From: Brevibacillus brevis
GTDB taxonomy: Bacteria > Bacillota > Bacilli > Brevibacillales > Brevibacillaceae
NCBI RefSeq assembly: GCF_022026395.1
Contig: NZ_CP041767.1
Location: 947,001 to 1,011,000 of the forward strand
Length of the DNA: 64,000 bases
Direction of reading: 5' to 3'
The notes under the pieces are model-generated. The model saw only the letters and a list, made by a program, of their open reading frames with translations. It searched no databases and was not told the DNA's origin. The position numbers and the translations under genes were made by a program. Shown one piece after another: positions 16,694 through 23,907 of this stretch (positions are counted from its first letter, which is position 1; every line of letters begins with the position of its first letter).

Positions 16694-17921
16694 GACCAAC
16701 CACCTCTTCCTCTTCAGTGACTCGCAGGCCAATGGTTACTTTTAATACATACAAAATGATGAAGGCTACCACGAAGACGTAGAGCGCGGAGCCAGCCAAC
16801 CCCAACGCCTGAACCCCTAACTGATGCAGGCCACCGCCATAAAACAGCCCAGGACCGCCTACGCCGACCTTTTCAGCAAGCTCTGGGGTAGCGAATAAGC
16901 CCGTGGACAACGTTCCCCATATACCAGCCACCCCATGCACGGAAAAAGCGAAGACAGGATCATCAATCCCCATGCGGTCAAACCAAATGGATGTATAAAA
17001 TGTGAGAATACCTGACACAGCGCCAATCACGACAGCTGCCCACGGATCGACAAAGGCACAAGATGCTGTAATCGCGACGAGAGCAGCGAGGACGCCGTTG
17101 AGCATGCTTGGAATATCTGCTTTTCCCATGACGATCCAGGAGATAGCAAGAGCGGCGACAGCACCCGCTGCGGTAGCGAGATTGGTAGTGACGGCAATAT
17201 AGCCGAAAAATCCAGATGTGCTGCCTAATGTAGAGCCGGCGTTGAACCCGAACCAACCGATCCAAAGAAACAGGACACCTAAGACAGAGTAGACTTGGTT
17301 GTGACCAGGAATCAGATTGGAACTGCCGTCGCGATTGTATTTTCCAATACGGGGCTTCAAAAGGATAGTGGCGACGAGTGCGACGATGGCCCCTTGGAGA
17401 TGGACAACCGTAGAACCAGCGAAGTCTTGCATCCCGAGCTGCGCCAACCAACCGCCGCCCCATACCCAGTGACCGACGACAGGATAGATGAGGACAGTAA
17501 ACAGTACGCTGAAAATAAAATAAATGGATAGCTTGGCGCGTTCAGCAAAACCGCCCCAGGCGATCGCGAGTGAAACGGCTGCAAAAGCGAGCTGAAAGAG
17601 GAAGAGGATCGAGATAGGGACAGTTGCAGCGGAAAAAGCGGAGAAAGCTTCTTTTTGCATGCCGTCAAAAAAGAATCCGGAAAGTCCGATGAAAGAGTTC
17701 CCGTCTCCAAACGTCAGACCAAAGCCAAAGGCCCAGAAGGCAATCGAGCAGATGCCGAAGGTTAGGACTGTTTTTCCTGCGACGTGACCAGCGTTTTTCA
17801 TGCGAGTAGAACCAGCTTCCAGCAGGGCGAATCCAACCTGCATGAGAATGACCAGAATAGCAGAGACCATGACCCATGTGGCGTCAATGGCAGACGAGAG
17901 ACTTGCGACAGTAGGTTCCAT
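16587..17921 (-). CDS. amtB: Ammonium transporter (Amt/NrgA)
   Basis: Eleven membrane helices form the Amt fold. Signatures include FALLEAGSTRMKNAGHVAGKT near the N-terminus, DFAGSTVVHLQGA, the pore region WIGWFGFNAGS and VHGVAGIWGTLSTG. It conducts ammonium into the cell. I use the ATG at 17921, with AGAGGTGG upstream, rather than the in-frame ATG at 17957. No PII gene (glnK) follows. Instead the transporter leads a GlnD-like DUF294 gene and an exonuclease. Two GlnR/TnrA boxes overlap its promoter. Confidence 0.95.
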   Translation of the reverse strand: MEPTVASLSSAIDATWVMVSAILVILMQVGFALLEAGSTRMKNAGHVAGKTVLTFGICSIAFWAFGFGLTFGDGNSFIGLSGFFFDGMQKEAFSAFSAATVPISILFLFQLAFAAVSLAIAWGGFAERAKLSIYFIFSVLFTVLIYPVVGHWVWGGGWLAQLGMQDFAGSTVVHLQGAIVALVATILLKPRIGKYNRDGSSNLIPGHNQVYSVLGVLFLWIGWFGFNAGSTLGSTSGFFGYIAVTTNLATAAGAVAALAISWIVMGKADIPSMLNGVLAALVAITASCAFVDPWAAVVIGAVSGILTFYTSIWFDRMGIDDPVFAFSVHGVAGIWGTLSTGLFATPELAEKVGVGGPGLFYGGGLHQLGVQALGLAGSALYVFVVAFIILYVLKVTIGLRVTEEEEVVGLDLSEHGGYGYPELLQPERVRPAAATQSSTSHSLT

Positions 17922-17939
17922 CCATCCACCTCTTTTCCG

Positions 17940-17956
17940 TGTCATATAACCTGACA
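17940..17956 (-). promoter_or_regulatory. GlnR/TnrA box, downstream copy
   Basis: TGTCATATAACCTGACA fits the TGTNAN7TNACA consensus exactly. It lies at about +13 to +29 relative to the predicted amtB transcription start, a position suited to a roadblock. Confidence 0.85.
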
Positions 17957-17969
17957 CTATTTTTATTTA

Positions 17970-17986
17970 TGTCAGATTATATGACA
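17970..17986 (-). promoter_or_regulatory. GlnR/TnrA box over the -10 element
   Basis: TGTCAGATTATATGACA fits TGTNAN7TNACA exactly. Its centre is 30 bp from the other box, which puts both on the same helix face. The reverse-strand TATAAT lies inside it. Confidence 0.85.
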
Positions 17987-18004
17987 TGAAAAAATCGGTT
18001 GCAA
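17976..18004 (-). promoter_or_regulatory. Sigma-A promoter of amtB
   Basis: On the reverse strand TTGCAA (17999-18004) and TATAAT (17976-17981) are separated by 17 bp. Transcription would start near 17969, giving a leader of about 48 nt. Confidence 0.8.
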
Positions 18005-18028
18005 TTGTTTTTTTGCAAATAATGAGAA

Positions 18029-18069
18029 AACACCAATCCTTCCGTCTTAAACGGAGGAGGATTGGTGTT
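18029..18069 (-). terminator. Terminator overlapping the end of the MFS gene
   Basis: AACACCAATCCT (18029-18040) pairs with AGGATTGGTGTT (18058-18069), with an inner CCGT/ACGG stem and a reverse-strand tail TTTTCTC. The stop codon of the MFS gene lies within the loop side of this hairpin. Confidence 0.75.
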
Positions 18070-19294
18070 GTTCGGCTGGTGCTCGTTTTTCAATCAGGAG
18101 GCCTGCGAAGCTCATGGCAGCGAGGAATAGTCCACTGACGAGGAAAAGCTGCTCGACGGGCCATTTGCCCAGCCAGATGGCACCGAGGCTGCTGGACAAT
18201 GTGCAAAAGAAGGTGAACATCAGCATGTTGATCGCAAAAATTTTGCCTGTGCTGCTGCTGGATGCTTTGATTTGAATAGCAGTCACGGTCGGGATACCAA
18301 TGAGCGGCCCCCCGATCCCTGCCACGGCTGCTCCGAGGAAGGCAACCCAGTGAACGGTGCCTCCTGTCGTTAGCAACAGGAATCCGACTGCCTGAAACAC
18401 CCATCCAACCAAAATCACAAATAAATACCGGGTGTAGAACGAGCGAGCCATGTACAGGCTTCCCAGCAAGTTCCCGATGCCGTAGAAGCCCAACAAGACA
18501 GCTAATGTACTTCCGTTACCTTGCTGCATGCGTTCTGCCATAAACGGAAAGCCCACCGTGTAAGTAACCTGCCAGACGAGAAAGCCCATATTGCTAAAAA
18601 GAAGAATCAAGAACAAAGCGCGATTTTGTTTAAGCTCCCGTAAACCTGAGGCAATATCCCGGGCGTACTGACTGGGTGTCATTTTCGTAGTAGATCCTTG
18701 TTGTTGATCAGTCAACGAAATACGAATGGCATAAAGGAACAAGACGGAAATCAAATAGCTGCCTGCATTCACAAAAAACAAAGTAGACAGCGGCATGATC
18801 GAAGCGACCAGTCCAATCGACATAGGCGCAATAATCCGAATCGTTCGGAAAGTCGTATCCAAAATGGCATTTGCTCGCCCTAGCTGCTCTTGGGGAACCG
18901 CTGATTTGAGTGCAACGGTTCGTGCTGGCTGAAACAGACTGGAGAACAAACCCAACAAGAATTGGGCTGCCAGAAAAAAAGCAAACTCTTCCACACCTAT
19001 GTAGACCATGATGCCTACCGTGATCGCGACTAGAATTCGCGCAACATCTGCACCCACCATAAGCATGCGTGGGCTGTACCGGTCAGCCATGACCCCGCCG
19101 ACGAGGTAAAACATGAGACCCGCCACCATTTCCGGGATTGCGAGCAGGCTCAACACCGTACCCGATTTGGTTGCTTGGAGCAAATACCAGAGTAAAGCGA
19201 AGCTGTAGCAATGATCTCCGATGCTTGCGGTCATTTGTGCAAGCCAGAGCTTGAGGAACGAACTATTTTTCCATAAAGATGGGGATGAATCCAC
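18047..19294 (-). CDS. MFS transporter (MFS_3, EntS-like)
   Basis: The protein has twelve predicted helices with the MFS signature GGVMADRYSPRMLMVGADVAR in loop 2-3 and the LFQPARTVALKSAVPQEQLGRAN segment typical of the MFS_3 group (EntS-like exporters). An in-frame ATG at 19378 overlaps the stop of the preceding exporter. I prefer the GTG at 19294, because GGAGAGG lies 6 nt upstream and the product then begins close to the family's usual LWKNSSFLKLWLAQ start. It forms an operon with the exporter before it. The substrate is unknown. Confidence 0.8.
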   Translation of the reverse strand: MDSSPSLWKNSSFLKLWLAQMTASIGDHCYSFALLWYLLQATKSGTVLSLLAIPEMVAGLMFYLVGGVMADRYSPRMLMVGADVARILVAITVGIMVYIGVEEFAFFLAAQFLLGLFSSLFQPARTVALKSAVPQEQLGRANAILDTTFRTIRIIAPMSIGLVASIMPLSTLFFVNAGSYLISVLFLYAIRISLTDQQQGSTTKMTPSQYARDIASGLRELKQNRALFLILLFSNMGFLVWQVTYTVGFPFMAERMQQGNGSTLAVLLGFYGIGNLLGSLYMARSFYTRYLFVILVGWVFQAVGFLLLTTGGTVHWVAFLGAAVAGIGGPLIGIPTVTAIQIKASSSSTGKIFAINMLMFTFFCTLSSSLGAIWLGKWPVEQLFLVSGLFLAAMSFAGLLIEKRAPAEQHQSSSV

Positions 19295-19374
19295 GTTGAC
19301 CCTCTCCGTCCTGCTGACTTCGATAAAATGAATTTGACCATAGCGTAGCAAGGCGAAGAGGGAATGTAAAGGAC

Positions 19375-20559
19375 TCATGCTTGTGCGGTTACATTTAATT
19401 TACCAGTCCTCCAAACAAAGAGAAAATAAGCGATAAGAAACGTGAATGAGGCGAAGGTGCTGACCCCCGCGAAACCAAAATTAGAATACAAACTGCCTGC
19501 GAAAGAAGAGGCAATGAATGTCCCTATGTACATGCAAGCGTTGGCCAAGCTCGATATGGTACCGCGCGAGGTGTCGGACAATGATTGCAAGTAACCCATC
19601 AGAACAGGCACGAGTACACCGCCAAAGCAGTACATGAAGAAGAGGACAACCTGCAAAAAGCCGACTCCCGGTATGTAAGGCAAAACAAGATAGAGTAGGG
19701 CGCTGCCCAGAAACCCAACGGTCAAAATCGTACTTCTCTTCCAACGCTCGAGTAACCAACCGCTGAGTAAGCTGCCAACGGTGTTGCCAAGCCCGATAAC
19801 TAAAGTGATCAAGCCAATTTCGGTAACGGATTGCTGATATTGATCGGAAAGCCATACACCATAGAATGAAAAGACTGCATAGACACCCGTCATGAAAACG
19901 AAATAGCCGATAAAGCTGCGTGAAGCTTGTGGCAGTCGCAACAGATCCTTGTAACGTGCAAAAATAGCCACTCGGGCGTTGTTTGTTCCAAGCCCGGCTA
20001 TGGAGGTAGGCGGCAATAAATCAGGAAGTTTTCGGATAATGAGTACAAAAGCTCCGAGAGAAGTAATTCCTACAGCCAAAAAAGGGAACGACCAATGATA
20101 AGCTGACAGAAAACTGCCTATAGGGACACCGATCACTTGGGAAACGGAAAGACCAGCCATGACAACTCCCATTGCTTTTCCGATACGTGCAGGGGGAAAC
20201 AAAACAGGAATGGCAGCCCACACTTGAGGTCCGATAAAGGCAGAACAGATCCCGGCAAGGAAGCGAAAGAAAAGCATCGCGGTGAAGCTAGGTGCAAAGG
20301 CACATGCAATTGTGGAAAGTGCAAATCCAAGCATACCGACTGCCATCACATGTTTCCTATTTCGATTATCAGATAGCGGACCAGCGACTAAAGCGGCCAA
20401 AGCAAATCCGAGAGCATAAGTTCCGATCAGCCAGGCTGCCTGGCTCGTGGATACGTGATATAACTCTCGCAAGGTTGGCAGCAGTGGGCTAATGATAAAT
20501 GTGTTCGTGCCAATCAAAAACATGGTGAAGAAAAAGATCATCAAAAATAGGCGCTCCAT
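19375..20559 (-). CDS. MFS transporter, sugar/drug efflux type
   Basis: The 394 residues contain twelve helices with the motif AGPLSDNRNRKHVMAVGMLGF in loop 2-3 and FRFLAGICSAFIGPQVWA in helix 4. The layout resembles AraJ/YdhP-like exporters. The ATG follows AGAGGAGAG. It lies downstream of an ArsR regulator in the same direction (gap 77 bp) and upstream of a second MFS gene, so regulator and two exporters probably form one response unit. Confidence 0.82.
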   Translation of the reverse strand: MERLFLMIFFFTMFLIGTNTFIISPLLPTLRELYHVSTSQAAWLIGTYALGFALAALVAGPLSDNRNRKHVMAVGMLGFALSTIACAFAPSFTAMLFFRFLAGICSAFIGPQVWAAIPVLFPPARIGKAMGVVMAGLSVSQVIGVPIGSFLSAYHWSFPFLAVGITSLGAFVLIIRKLPDLLPPTSIAGLGTNNARVAIFARYKDLLRLPQASRSFIGYFVFMTGVYAVFSFYGVWLSDQYQQSVTEIGLITLVIGLGNTVGSLLSGWLLERWKRSTILTVGFLGSALLYLVLPYIPGVGFLQVVLFFMYCFGGVLVPVLMGYLQSLSDTSRGTISSLANACMYIGTFIASSFAGSLYSNFGFAGVSTFASFTFLIAYFLFVWRTGKLNVTAQA

Positions 20560-20636
20560 TATGAAAACTCTCCTCTTTGTTTTATAATCCTATAGTTAAA
20601 TAACTTTTGAACTACCGGGCAAAAAAAGGATACCAA

Positions 20637-20927
20637 TCACAAGGTATCTAAAAAGCCAGGCAGTATATGATCAAATGTCTCTTTATAGATGCGCATGTAC
20701 CGTGTTTGCCCCTCCTTTCTGACTTTGATCAGTCCTGCCTCTCGAAGTGTCTTGAAATGATAGGAGGCATTGGACTTGGAAGTATCGCAGGTCAAGCCCA
20801 CTTCTGTACAACTCAGCTCGTTGCCGGAATGATATAAGGCTTTTAAAATGGCTAGCCTTGTCTCATCTGCCAACGCTTTAAAAATTTTGATTCGCTTTTC
20901 GGTTAGTTCAAGTTGTTCAATATTCAT
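20637..20927 (-). CDS. ArsR-family transcriptional regulator
   Basis: The 96 residues are a single winged-helix domain. IFKALADETRLAILKALY, then the recognition region SKSNASYHFKTLREAGLIKVRKEG, and the wing QTRYMRIY are typical ArsR/HTH_20. No metal-binding CxC motif is obvious; the Cys in the ELSCTEVGLTCD stretch could sense a thiol-reactive compound or metal. It probably represses the two MFS genes downstream. An AT-rich interrupted repeat (TAGTT-N13-AACTA) before the first MFS gene is a possible operator. Confidence 0.85.
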   Translation of the reverse strand: MNIEQLELTEKRIKIFKALADETRLAILKALYHSGNELSCTEVGLTCDTSKSNASYHFKTLREAGLIKVRKEGQTRYMRIYKETFDHILPGFLDTL

Positions 20928-20975
20928 AAAACTATCTTACTAAGGAAACTCTATTCAGGCAACCATTTCATTTTT

Positions 20976-21134
20976 TTATTTTTGATTCTTCCTATTTTCG
21001 TTGTTGTATTGATGCTGATGGGAAGATCCTTGGTTGTTTTCTGTATGCGTATCATCCGCAACCGTACTGCTGGTCAGCCCTGCTACAGCTAATCCTTTTT
21101 GATTCAGGTTTTTGGCGCTTTTGAATTTGGACAT
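20976..21134 (-). CDS. Small protein, 52 aa, unknown
   Basis: The ATG at 21134 follows GGGGGT at 6 nt. The product starts with MSKFKSAKNLNQKGLAVAG and ends in a His/Gln/Asn-rich polar tail. There is no clear membrane segment and no recognised family. The good SD and polar composition, as in other small spore-former proteins, support a real gene. Confidence 0.5.
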   Translation of the reverse strand: MSKFKSAKNLNQKGLAVAGLTSSTVADDTHTENNQGSSHQHQYNNENRKNQK

Positions 21135-21268
21135 ATTACTACCCCCTGTTTGTTAATGGATGCTTCCTTAAGATGCGTTGTTTCGAAGGGGAGTAGTCAT
21201 CCTCATTTTCCTAGATGGCAGTTGAGGTATACTAAATAAAAATGGTGCGCCAGGGAGGATGGGAGCGG

Positions 21269-21628
21269 ATGGCAGGGTGTGTCATGATCGTGGAGGGGAA
21301 GACAGACAAGGAACGCTTGCTTCGAGTGCTGGCTGAGCCTGTTACGATTCTTTGTACATACGGTTCCTACAGTTTGGAAAAAGGAGAGAAATTGCTTGCT
21401 CAAACGGAAGCAGCAGATGCAGATGAGGTATACCTATTTACGGATGAAGATGACAGTGGGAAAAAATTGCGAACGCATTTAAGTGAAGATTTTCCTGATG
21501 CGATCCATCTGCATACGCCGAAAATATACAGAGAGGTTGCCGACACGCCTCTTTCGGTACTGGCAGAAATTTTGGAGCGAGCAGGCTTTGCGGTTATTGT
21601 GCCTCATCCTGATCTTGGAGAGCGGTAA
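21269..21628 (+). CDS. Toprim domain protein (YusF-like)
   Basis: This is a compact Toprim domain of about 119 residues: MIVEGKTDKERL carries the catalytic Glu, and YLFTDEDDSGKKLR the DxD-type metal site. It is similar to B. subtilis YusF and to the domain of RNase M5, but lacks further domains, so its nucleic-acid function is unproven. I use the ATG at 21269 (GGGAGG at about 10 nt). The in-frame ATG at 21242 has no SD. Confidence 0.8.
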   Translation: MAGCVMIVEGKTDKERLLRVLAEPVTILCTYGSYSLEKGEKLLAQTEAADADEVYLFTDEDDSGKKLRTHLSEDFPDAIHLHTPKIYREVADTPLSVLAEILERAGFAVIVPHPDLGER

Positions 21629-21692
21629 GGGGATAAAACACCGTTTCATCGGCTATAACAGTAGTAAATGGAATGGTGGAGGTGCGAGGCAA

Positions 21693-21899
21693 TTGCGTAG
21701 TTTGATGACGTTTTTTAATCGAATGAACATTATGCTGTGGCTGGTAGGTATCTTTGCTGCTCATGCTGCGCTTTATCTGGTGCTGGGAACGGCAACGTGG
21801 CTGGCTACCTCGCTTTTGGCAACGGCGTTCTACGGCGTAATTTTATTGGTAGGCAAATTAATTGCCAGCCGTTATCCAGACAAGGAAGAAAGCAGATGA
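21693..21899 (+). CDS. Small membrane protein, 68 aa
   Basis: A TTG start at 21693 sits 8 nt after GGAGGTG; an ATG at 21705 is the alternative. The product has two hydrophobic helices (about residues 13-33 and 36-56) and a charged Lys/Asp/Glu tail. The family is not recognised. A perfect GC-rich terminator follows the stop. Confidence 0.6.
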   Translation: MRSLMTFFNRMNIMLWLVGIFAAHAALYLVLGTATWLATSLLATAFYGVILLVGKLIASRYPDKEESR

Positions 21900-21929
21900 A
21901 AGCCGGCGAGCAAGCAGCCGGCTTTTTTC
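21900..21929 (+). terminator. Intrinsic terminator
   Basis: AGCCGGC and GCCGGCT repeats flank a short loop and are followed by TTTTTT. It lies between convergent genes. Confidence 0.85.
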
Positions 21930-21932
21930 ACA

Positions 21933-22718
21933 CTACCAGCCCAAGAGCTGCATGAGTAAAATGAACCCACCCAATACCCAGACGTAGATAGCGAAGCCCT
22001 TCATCGACCCTGTACTGATGATCGTAAGCATCCAGCGAATGGCTACATATCCAGCTAGTCCGGCAAACATGGTGCCCACGAGCATCGGGATCAATAAAGC
22101 TGTTTCAAGCGGTGTTTCTACGAGCTTGGCTGTTTGCAAGACACAAGCACCCAGAATCGCAGGCAAGGATATTAAAAACGAAAAACGTGCAGCGTCCGCA
22201 CGGTCGATTCCGCGCAGGAGAGCACCGGCAATTGTTAGTCCTGAGCGGGAAATAGCAGGCAGGATGGCAGCACCTTGCAGTGTCCCGATGATGAGGGCGT
22301 CCGTGTAGTTGATTTCCTCAAATTTTCGATTGCCACGGCGCATGGACTCCACCGCCCAGAGGATGGCGCCTGTCGCAAGAAATTCCCACCCAATCGTAAT
22401 GCCTGTCTGGGAGATTTCTTCAAAATAATCTTCAAAGGAAAGTCCGATCACAGCCGTAGGGATGGTGCCTACGACCAATAGCTTTGTCAGTTTGCTCATC
22501 GGATTCATAATAATATAACGAACCTGTGGCCAAAAGACGATAACAACAGCAATCAGCGTACCGAAATGGAGCATCGTGTCAAATAAAAGTCCGACCTCCT
22601 GCATACCAAACACTTTGCGAAACAGGACGAGATGACCCGTGCTGGATATCGGTAAAAATTCAGTCAAGCCTTGTACAATGCCGAGAAAAATATGTTCAAG
22701 CAACAACAGCATAGGCAA
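21933..22718 (-). CDS. uppP: Undecaprenyl-diphosphate phosphatase
   Basis: UppP recycles the undecaprenyl carrier by removing a phosphate from C55-PP and contributes to bacitracin tolerance. Both family motifs are intact: VQGLTEFLPISSTGHL near the N-terminus and PAISRSGLTIAGAL in the middle, set among about eight membrane helices over 261 residues. The TTG at 22718 has GGAG 6 nt upstream; the ATG at 22712 is the alternative start. Confidence 0.93.
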   Translation of the reverse strand: MPMLLLLEHIFLGIVQGLTEFLPISSTGHLVLFRKVFGMQEVGLLFDTMLHFGTLIAVVIVFWPQVRYIIMNPMSKLTKLLVVGTIPTAVIGLSFEDYFEEISQTGITIGWEFLATGAILWAVESMRRGNRKFEEINYTDALIIGTLQGAAILPAISRSGLTIAGALLRGIDRADAARFSFLISLPAILGACVLQTAKLVETPLETALLIPMLVGTMFAGLAGYVAIRWMLTIISTGSMKGFAIYVWVLGGFILLMQLLGW

Positions 22719-22902
22719 GAGTCACTCCAGTCTTGAAAAAGTAGGGCCAAGCCAGTCTTACTGTCATATGTATGTTCGTGAATGGAAGACTTGCCTATTT
22801 CGTTGGGCATCGTTATTTTGTTAGAAAAAAGTTGTGGTATTTTCTCGTGGGGGATGGGTATATTTAGTGTGCACAAAGGTAGAGAGCGAGGAAAAAATAC
22901 AT

Positions 22903-23832
22903 ATGTACAAAAGACAACAGCGTGAAAAACGTGAAAAGCGTGAGCCCCAAATCATTCAGAACGGCAATTTGGCGGCAGGAATGACGCTTACCATGACGGT
23001 AGCGCGTAAAACGGAAATCGGCTATTTTTTAAGCGATGGCAAAGATGAAGTGTTTCTCCATGCCAATGAAGCGCATGAGCGTTTACATATCGATGATGAG
23101 GTCGAAGTGTTTTTGTACCATGATCACGAAAACCGACTGGCTGCGACCATGGACATGCCTCATGTCGGCATGGGTGAATACGGCTGGCTGGAAGTAGTGG
23201 ACATTTCTCCGCGCATGGGTGTATTCCTGGACAACGGCATTAACAAGGATCTGCTCTTGTTCATCGATGATCTGCCCAAGCATAGCGATGAATGGCCGCG
23301 CCCCAAGGATCAAATGCTGGTAGCGCTGAAGCAAGACAAGCTCGGCAGACTCTTGGCAAAGCCGGTCACTGAAAACGAAATCGTCAAGATCGCAGCAATG
23401 GCAGATGAGAGTATGAAAAACAAGTCTGTCGAAGGCACGGTCTACAAAGTGATTCAAGCAGGTGCATTCCTGTTGACGGAGGACGAGCATATCCTTTTCA
23501 TTCATCGTGATGAAATGGTAGGGCGTCTGCGCCTCGGACAAACTGTGCGCTGCCGCGTCAGCTTTGTGCGTGAGGATGGCCGTCTGAACGGTTCCATGAA
23601 AGAGCGCAAGGAAGTACAGTATGGCGAAGATGCGGACAAGCTGCTGCGCTATATGATCAATCGTGACGGAGCGATGCCTTATACCGATTCGACAGACGCA
23701 GATGTCATCCGAGAAAAATTCCAAATGAGTAAATCCAGCTTCAAGCGGGCACTCGGCAAGCTGATGAAGGAACGCCGCGTGGAGCAAGTAGATGGCTGGA
23801 CCAAAATCATTCGAAGTGAACAAGAAGAATAA
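22903..23832 (+). CDS. cvfB: CvfB-like S1-domain RNA-binding protein (YitL family)
   Basis: After a basic N-terminus, the protein has tandem S1-like beta barrels (for example IGYFLSDGKDEVFLHANEA and MGVFLDNGINKDLLLFIDDLP) and a C-terminal winged-helix domain (FQMSKSSFKRALGKLMKERRVE). This is the CvfB layout. In Staphylococcus CvfB affects virulence gene expression through RNA; here the role is unknown. I choose the ATG at 22903 behind GAGG; the longer frame from 22834 has no SD. Confidence 0.88.
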   Translation: MYKRQQREKREKREPQIIQNGNLAAGMTLTMTVARKTEIGYFLSDGKDEVFLHANEAHERLHIDDEVEVFLYHDHENRLAATMDMPHVGMGEYGWLEVVDISPRMGVFLDNGINKDLLLFIDDLPKHSDEWPRPKDQMLVALKQDKLGRLLAKPVTENEIVKIAAMADESMKNKSVEGTVYKVIQAGAFLLTEDEHILFIHRDEMVGRLRLGQTVRCRVSFVREDGRLNGSMKERKEVQYGEDADKLLRYMINRDGAMPYTDSTDADVIREKFQMSKSSFKRALGKLMKERRVEQVDGWTKIIRSEQEE

Positions 23833-23838
23833 ATGAAG

Positions 23839-23899
23839 AAAACCCTCCTGGGCAAAAGCTTCCTGACAACAGGAAACGAACGCTTGGGAGGGTTTTTTG
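23839..23899 (+). terminator. Intrinsic terminator
   Basis: AACCCTCC pairs with GGAGGGTT around a ~37-nt loop, followed by a T run. It ends cvfB and faces the convergent TRAP operon. Confidence 0.8.
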
Positions 23900-23907
23900 T
23901 TTGTTTC

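Noticed and set aside
20560..20636. ArsR operator between the regulator and the MFS pair
   Set aside because: The TAGTT-N13-AACTA repeat is short and its spacing is not typical; mentioned in the regulator entry but not listed as a site.
23083..23823. 246-aa reverse frame inside cvfB, and similar long antisense frames in pgi, proline dehydrogenase and the kinase at 41,980
   Set aside because: They lie fully opposite genes with clear family motifs, have no ribosome sites and show His/Cys/Arg-rich shadow composition.
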